A stretch of 9,523 bases of DNA from an uncultured Fusobacterium sp. (GTDB lineage: Bacteria > Fusobacteriota > Fusobacteriia > Fusobacteriales > Fusobacteriaceae), in assembly GCA_900543175.1 (NCBI GenBank), contig UQQO01000087.1:1-9523 (forward strand), read 5' to 3'. The notes below the pieces were generated by a model. It searched no databases. It saw only the letters and a list, made by a program, of their open reading frames with translations, and had not been told where the DNA came from. How positions within the stretch are numbered: the stretch's first letter is position 1; each line of letters starts with the position of its first letter. Made by a program: the position numbers and the translations under genes. Of the stretch, positions 5,537-9,523 are shown piece after piece.

Positions 5537-6568
5537 TTGAAAGAGAAGCTATATTTAGATAGATGCTCAATTGGTGGTTGAGCAAGCAAAATAGGACCGG
5601 AGGTTCTTAGTGATGTTTTATCAAATCTTCCAAGTGTGGAAGATAAAAATCTAATTGTAGGTTTTGATAAGTCTGATGATGCTGCAGTGTATAAATTAAC
5701 TGATGAAATAGCAATGATACAAACATTGGACTTTTTTACTCCTATGGTTGATGATCCATATATTTTTGGACAGATAGCTGCTGCAAACTCTTTAAGTGAT
5801 GTTTATGCTATGGGGGGAACTCCTAAAACAGCTATGAATATCGTTTGCTTTCCAGAGAAAATGGATATCAATATTTTAGGAGAAGTTTTAAGAGGAGGAG
5901 CTGAAAAAGTAGCTGAAGCTGGAGCTGTTCTAAGTGGTGGACACTCTATTCACGATCCAGAGATTAAGTATGGACTTTCTGTAACTGGTATAGCTCATCC
6001 TGATAAAATTTTAAAAAATCATGGTTGCCAAAATGGTGATATATTAATATGTACTAAAAAATTGGGAACAGGTATTGTAACTACTGCATCTAAAGTAGGA
6101 TTAGCAAGTGAAAATGCTTTAAATACATCTATAAAAAATATGACTACTTTAAATAAATATGCTGGTGAAATACTTATCAAATACCCTGTTACTGCTTGTA
6201 CAGATATCACAGGATTTGGTTTTCTAGGACACGCCTATGAAATGGCATCAAATTCAAATAAAACTTTGATATTTGAAAAAGATTTTATACCTTTTATTGA
6301 AGAAGCTAAGGGGTATGCTCAAGATTTTCTTATTACTACTGGAGGACAAAAAAACAGAAATTTTGTAGGTAACAATGTAGATTTTCAAAATGTTCCCCTA
6401 TGGCTACAAGAAATTCTTTTTGATCCTCAAACTTCAGGAGGGCTTCTATTTTCAATCCCTGCTCAATATGTTGGTGATATAATGAAAGAGTTTTCTTTAG
6501 CTAATGTTGATGCTGTAATAATAGGAAGTGTTGTTGAAAAAGAGAAAAAATTTATTATTGTGAGGTAA
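5537..6568 (+). CDS. selD: Selenide, water dikinase; selenoprotein with in-frame UGA
   Basis: SelD makes selenophosphate from selenide and ATP, the selenium donor for Sec-tRNA and selenouridine. The real ORF starts at TTG 5537, five bases after GAGGTG, and has 343 residues (E. coli SelD 347). TGA at 5579-5581 is codon 15 and falls exactly at the catalytic position: the context is CSIGG-U-ASKIGPEVL, where E. coli has Cys17 followed two residues later by Lys20. Lys18 here matches that Lys. The second E. coli Cys is Ser17. Downstream marks are GFDKSDDAAVY (42-52), TLDFFTPMVDDP, SLSDVYAMGGTP (metal-binding Asp88), SGGHS (133-137) and DPQTSGGLL. Starting at GTG 5636 would remove the catalytic residue and give only 310 residues. 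It lies 14 bases after ppx and 3 before selA. Confidence 0.94.
5579..5607 (+). promoter_or_regulatory. UGA selenocysteine codon with bacterial SECIS hairpin
   Basis: The UGA (5579-5581) is followed by AGGACC (5593-5598), loop GGA (5599-5601) and GGTTCT (5602-5607), a six-pair stem including one G-U pair. The loop begins with G and lies 17 bases after the UGA, matching the known spacing (about 16-37 bases) and loop preference of bacterial SECIS elements that bind SelB. The fold was drawn by eye. Confidence 0.7.
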
Positions 6569-6571
6569 AAA

Positions 6572-7942
6572 ATGAAAAATGAACTTTTTAGGCAGCTGCC
6601 AAAAGTTGATATTCTTATGAAAAATACCCTATTAAAAGATCTTAGTTTAACTTTAGATTATAATAGTTTCTATGAAATAGTAACTAAAGTAATAGATAGT
6701 TTTAGAAGTAAAATAAAAAATAGTGAAATTGAAAGCTTTACAGAAGAGGAGATCATAAAAGATATAATATCTCTAGCTAAAAAAAGTGAAGAGAGAAATT
6801 TTAAAAATGTTGTAAATGGTACAGGAGTTATTCTACATACAAATTTAGGTAGATCTATTTTTAATGAAAGAGTAGCTGAAAAGTTAAAAGCAATTGTCAC
6901 TGGCTACTCAAATCTTGAATTTGATCTCTCAACTGGTGGTAGAGGAAGTAGATATCAGCTTTTAGAAGAGATTATCTGTAAAGTTACAGGAGCAGAGGGA
7001 GCTATGCTTGTAAATAATAATGCTGCTGCTGTAATTTTATGTTTAAATGAATTTGCTAAAAATAAAAAAACTATTGTTTCTAGAGGAGAATTAGTAGAGA
7101 TAGGTGGTTCATTTAGAATTCCAGAAATAATGGAACTGTCAGGAACTATTTTAAAAGAAGTAGGAACTACAAATAAAACAAATATCAGAGATTATGAGAG
7201 AGCTATTGAAGAGGATACAGGAGTTCTCTTAAAAGTTCACACTTCTAATTACAAGATAATTGGCTTTACTGATTCAGTAAATAAAAATGAGATAGCTCAA
7301 CTTGGAAAAAAAAACAATATTATTACTATTGATGATATTGGCAGCGGAGTTCTTATTGATTATGAAAAATATGGTTTAAGCAAAGAACCAACTGTTCAAG
7401 AGAGCTTAAAATCTGGTATAAATATAGTTACTTTTAGTGGAGATAAGATGCTTGGTGGAGCTCAATGTGGAATTATTGTAGGAAAAAAAGAGTTAATTGA
7501 AAGATTAAAGAAAAATCCTTTTACAAGAGCTTTTAGAGTTGATAAGATGAGTATAGCTGTTATGGAAGAAATTTTCAGATATTACTTAGATGAAAAAAAA
7601 GCTATAAATGAGATTCCAGTTTTAAAAATGCTAACTGAAAAGCCTGAAAAAACAAATATAAGAGCTGAAAAATTAAAAGGTCTATTAAAAGAGAGAGGAA
7701 TTGAAACAAGAGTAATTAAAACAGAAGCTTTAGTTGGTGGTGGAGCTATGCCAGATGAAAAAATTAGAAGCTATGGTATTGCCTTTAAAAATGATATTCA
7801 CTCTTTAGAAGAGAGATTTAGAAAATGTGAAACTCCTATAATTGGAAGAACAAAAGAGAATATGTTTATTCTTGATTTAAAAGCTATTAGAGAAGAGGAG
7901 TTTCAATATATTGTAGAAGAGGCAGAGAGAATAATATTATGA
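6572..7942 (+). CDS. selA: L-seryl-tRNA(Sec) selenium transferase
   Basis: SelA is the PLP enzyme that converts Ser-tRNA(Sec) to Sec-tRNA(Sec) with selenophosphate; the E. coli enzyme is a decamer. The length (456 residues) is normal (E. coli 463). Residues 1-75 are the helical tRNA-binding N-terminal domain. VNGTGVILHTNLGRS (81-95) opens the catalytic domain, followed by the Gly-rich TGGRGSRY (121-128) and NNNAAAV. IDDIGSGVL (253-261) carries the PLP-ring Asp, and the PLP-binding Lys is K292 in FSGDKMLGGAQ. The usual Pro of GGPQ is Ala here, a mild change. The ATG lies three bases after the selD stop, and its SD (GAGGT) is within the end of selD. Its stop overlaps the selB start. Confidence 0.97.
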   Translation: MKNELFRQLPKVDILMKNTLLKDLSLTLDYNSFYEIVTKVIDSFRSKIKNSEIESFTEEEIIKDIISLAKKSEERNFKNVVNGTGVILHTNLGRSIFNERVAEKLKAIVTGYSNLEFDLSTGGRGSRYQLLEEIICKVTGAEGAMLVNNNAAAVILCLNEFAKNKKTIVSRGELVEIGGSFRIPEIMELSGTILKEVGTTNKTNIRDYERAIEEDTGVLLKVHTSNYKIIGFTDSVNKNEIAQLGKKNNIITIDDIGSGVLIDYEKYGLSKEPTVQESLKSGINIVTFSGDKMLGGAQCGIIVGKKELIERLKKNPFTRAFRVDKMSIAVMEEIFRYYLDEKKAINEIPVLKMLTEKPEKTNIRAEKLKGLLKERGIETRVIKTEALVGGGAMPDEKIRSYGIAFKNDIHSLEERFRKCETPIIGRTKENMFILDLKAIREEEFQYIVEEAERIIL

Positions 7943-9523
7943 GAGATATTATAATAGGAACTGCTGGACATATTGATCATGGCAAAACTACTCTTGTTGA
8001 ATTTCTCACAGGCAAAAATACTGATACTCTTCCAGAAGAAAAAAAACGTGGCTTAACTATTGATATAGGTTTTTCTTGTCTTCAACTTGGCAACAATAGA
8101 GTGGGAATAATTGATGTTCCAGGACATGAAAAATTTATAAAAAATATGGCTGCTGGAACTTCTAGTATAGATTATCTTATTCTTACCATTGCTTGTGATG
8201 ATGGAGTTATGCCACAAACTATTGAGCATCTAAATATCGCTTCCATTCTTGGGGTAAAAAATGGAATTGTAGTTCTCACTAAAAAAGATTTAATAGATCA
8301 AGAGAGATTAATCAATTTAAAAAGAGAGGTAGTAGAATTTCTCAAAGGTAGTTTTTTAGAAAATTCACAAATTGTTGAAGTTAGTTTTAAAGATCCTAGC
8401 TCCTTTGAAAATCTAAAAAATATCTTGTCCCAAGAGATTAAAAATATTAAGATAGATTTAGATAAAAACAAAAAATTTAGATTGGATATAGATAGAGTTT
8501 TCTCTGTTAAAGGGTTTGGAACAGTTGTTACTGGAACATCAAAAAATTCTGCTGTAACTATTGGTGATAAATTACTCCTTTATCCTCAAATGAAAGAGAT
8601 AGTGGTAAAAGGAATTGAAAATCATAATAATAAAGTTTCAACTCTTGAAGCTGGAAATCGTTGTGCTTTAAATATAAATGGAGTAGATGCAAAAGAGATA
8701 CATAGAGGTAATATTCTTGCTGAGAAAGACTCTCTTTTTATCTCTGATAGAATAGATTGTAGTTTTTTTCTTCTTCCTAATAGCAATCCAGTTAAAAATA
8801 ACCAAAGGATACATTTAAATATTGGAACAACAGAGGTTATTGGAAGAATAAAAATTTTTGGTAATGATATTGCTTTCCCAAATGAAACTACCTTTATTCA
8901 AATTGAGCTTGAAAAATCTTTAGTTTGTAATAAAGGAGATAGAGGTCTAATAAGAAATTTTTCCCCAGTTATCACTATTGGGGGAATAGAGATATTAAAT
9001 CCTCTAGGTAAAAAAGTTAAAAGAAAAGATCATAACTACTTAGAGAATTTAAAAAATTTAAACTCAAATAGAAAAGATAAACAGATAGAGAGTATAGTAA
9101 AAAATAGTGATGATCTATTTTTAACTAGTGAAAAAATTTCTCTACTTTTAGGAGAAAAAATAATTTCCCCTTTAAATATAGAAAATATAATAAGCATAGA
9201 GGAAAAATATTATATTTATATTGATAATTTAACTGCTTTAAGAAATAAAGTTTTAGAGGATTTAAAAATATATCATGAAAAAAATAGATTAGCTTTAGGT
9301 ATAAATACGGCTGAAATAAAAAGCAGATATTTTAAAGAGATTCCAAATAATATCTATCAAAGTTTTCTTAAATTATTAATTGAAGAAAATCTTATAAAAA
9401 CAGAGAAAAATTTTATATCCCTTTTAGAGTTTCAACCTAAGTTAAATAAAGAGGAGAAAAAATTAAAAGATCAAATTTTCTCTATCTATAAAAGCTTTGG
9501 TTTTAAACCACAAAACATTAATA
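7939..9523 (+). CDS. selB: Selenocysteine-specific elongation factor SelB (cut at the window edge)
   Basis: SelB is the EF-Tu-like GTPase that carries Sec-tRNA(Sec) to UGA codons with a SECIS hairpin. The ATG overlaps the selA stop (ATGA). The reading frame stays open for 528 codons to the right edge; E. coli SelB has 614 residues, so perhaps 80-100 are missing. GTPase motifs: AGHIDHGKTT (9-18), RGLTID (37-42), DVPGHE (59-64) and TKKD (114-117). Domains 2 and 3 follow to about residue 350 (RVFSVKGFGTVVTGT, RGNILA, GDRGLIRNFSP). From there the protein is a Lys/Asn-rich chain of winged-helix domains that in the family bind SECIS RNA; the last of these lies mostly outside the window. Confidence 0.96.
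   Translation, partial: MRDIIIGTAGHIDHGKTTLVEFLTGKNTDTLPEEKKRGLTIDIGFSCLQLGNNRVGIIDVPGHEKFIKNMAAGTSSIDYLILTIACDDGVMPQTIEHLNIASILGVKNGIVVLTKKDLIDQERLINLKREVVEFLKGSFLENSQIVEVSFKDPSSFENLKNILSQEIKNIKIDLDKNKKFRLDIDRVFSVKGFGTVVTGTSKNSAVTIGDKLLLYPQMKEIVVKGIENHNNKVSTLEAGNRCALNINGVDAKEIHRGNILAEKDSLFISDRIDCSFFLLPNSNPVKNNQRIHLNIGTTEVIGRIKIFGNDIAFPNETTFIQIELEKSLVCNKGDRGLIRNFSPVITIGGIEILNPLGKKVKRKDHNYLENLKNLNSNRKDKQIESIVKNSDDLFLTSEKISLLLGEKIISPLNIENIISIEEKYYIYIDNLTALRNKVLEDLKIYHEKNRLALGINTAEIKSRYFKEIPNNIYQSFLKLLIEENLIKTEKNFISLLEFQPKLNKEEKKLKDQIFSIYKSFGFKPQNIN

Noticed and set aside
5579..5581. The UGA in selD as a nonsense mutation making a pseudogene
   Set aside because: It sits exactly at the catalytic Cys position, has a SECIS-like hairpin at the right distance, and selA and selB are in the same operon and intact as far as seen.
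5636..6568. selD beginning at GTG 5636 as a 310-residue protein
   Set aside because: This drops the catalytic residue and the conserved N-terminal segment. The upstream frame through UGA encodes the expected SelD motif and has an SD and TTG start.
7939..9523. A selC (tRNA-Sec) gene near the sel operon
   Set aside because: All non-coding stretches were read and none has a tRNA-like arm set; selC must lie elsewhere.

Overview
The window looks like chromosomal DNA from a Fusobacterium-like organism. It is very AT-rich, uses AGA, ATA and TTA codons heavily, starts several genes with GTG or TTG behind good Shine-Dalgarno (SD) sites, and its proteins have the look of low-GC anaerobes. The genus is an inference from style and gene content; no rRNA or other marker is present. 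I see no insertion sequence, CRISPR array, tRNA or rRNA.

Left half (about 62-3813, minus strand): four genes packed head to tail and probably one operon. In order of transcription they are htpX (membrane zinc protease), a small secreted protein of unknown function, a YihY/BrkB-type membrane protein with a winged-helix-like C-terminal tail, and an anaerobic sulfatase-maturating enzyme (radical SAM/SPASM). Three of the four concern the envelope or exported proteins. A terminator-like hairpin at 40-63 points the other way and probably ends a convergent gene outside the window.

Centre (3814-4331): a 518-base gap that is not empty. On the minus strand it holds an excellent extended -10 promoter, an unusually structured leader with nested and competing inverted repeats, a strong SD, a 29-codon ORF for a one-helix membrane peptide ending in a Trp-Trp-Cys-Lys-Gly-Lys tail, and a short terminator. 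This is the architecture of a type I toxin-antitoxin locus (toxic membrane peptide controlled by RNA structure and antisense RNA). It is the most interesting part of the window. Possible antisense promoters on the plus strand are weak and tentative.

Right half (4332-9523, plus strand): ppx/gppA-type phosphatase, selD, selA and selB, very tightly spaced (14 and 3 bases, then a 4-base overlap). SelD makes selenophosphate, SelA converts Ser-tRNA(Sec) to Sec-tRNA(Sec), and SelB carries it to UGA codons bearing a SECIS hairpin. The selD gene itself contains an in-frame UGA at its catalytic position followed by a plausible bacterial SECIS hairpin, so SelD appears to be a selenoprotein that needs the machinery of its own operon. 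A caller that treats UGA as stop would wrongly start it at 5636. selB runs off the right edge. The Ppx protein has an extra C-terminal domain of about 87 residues preceded by an in-frame SD and ATG, which suggests either a fusion or an internally translated second product.
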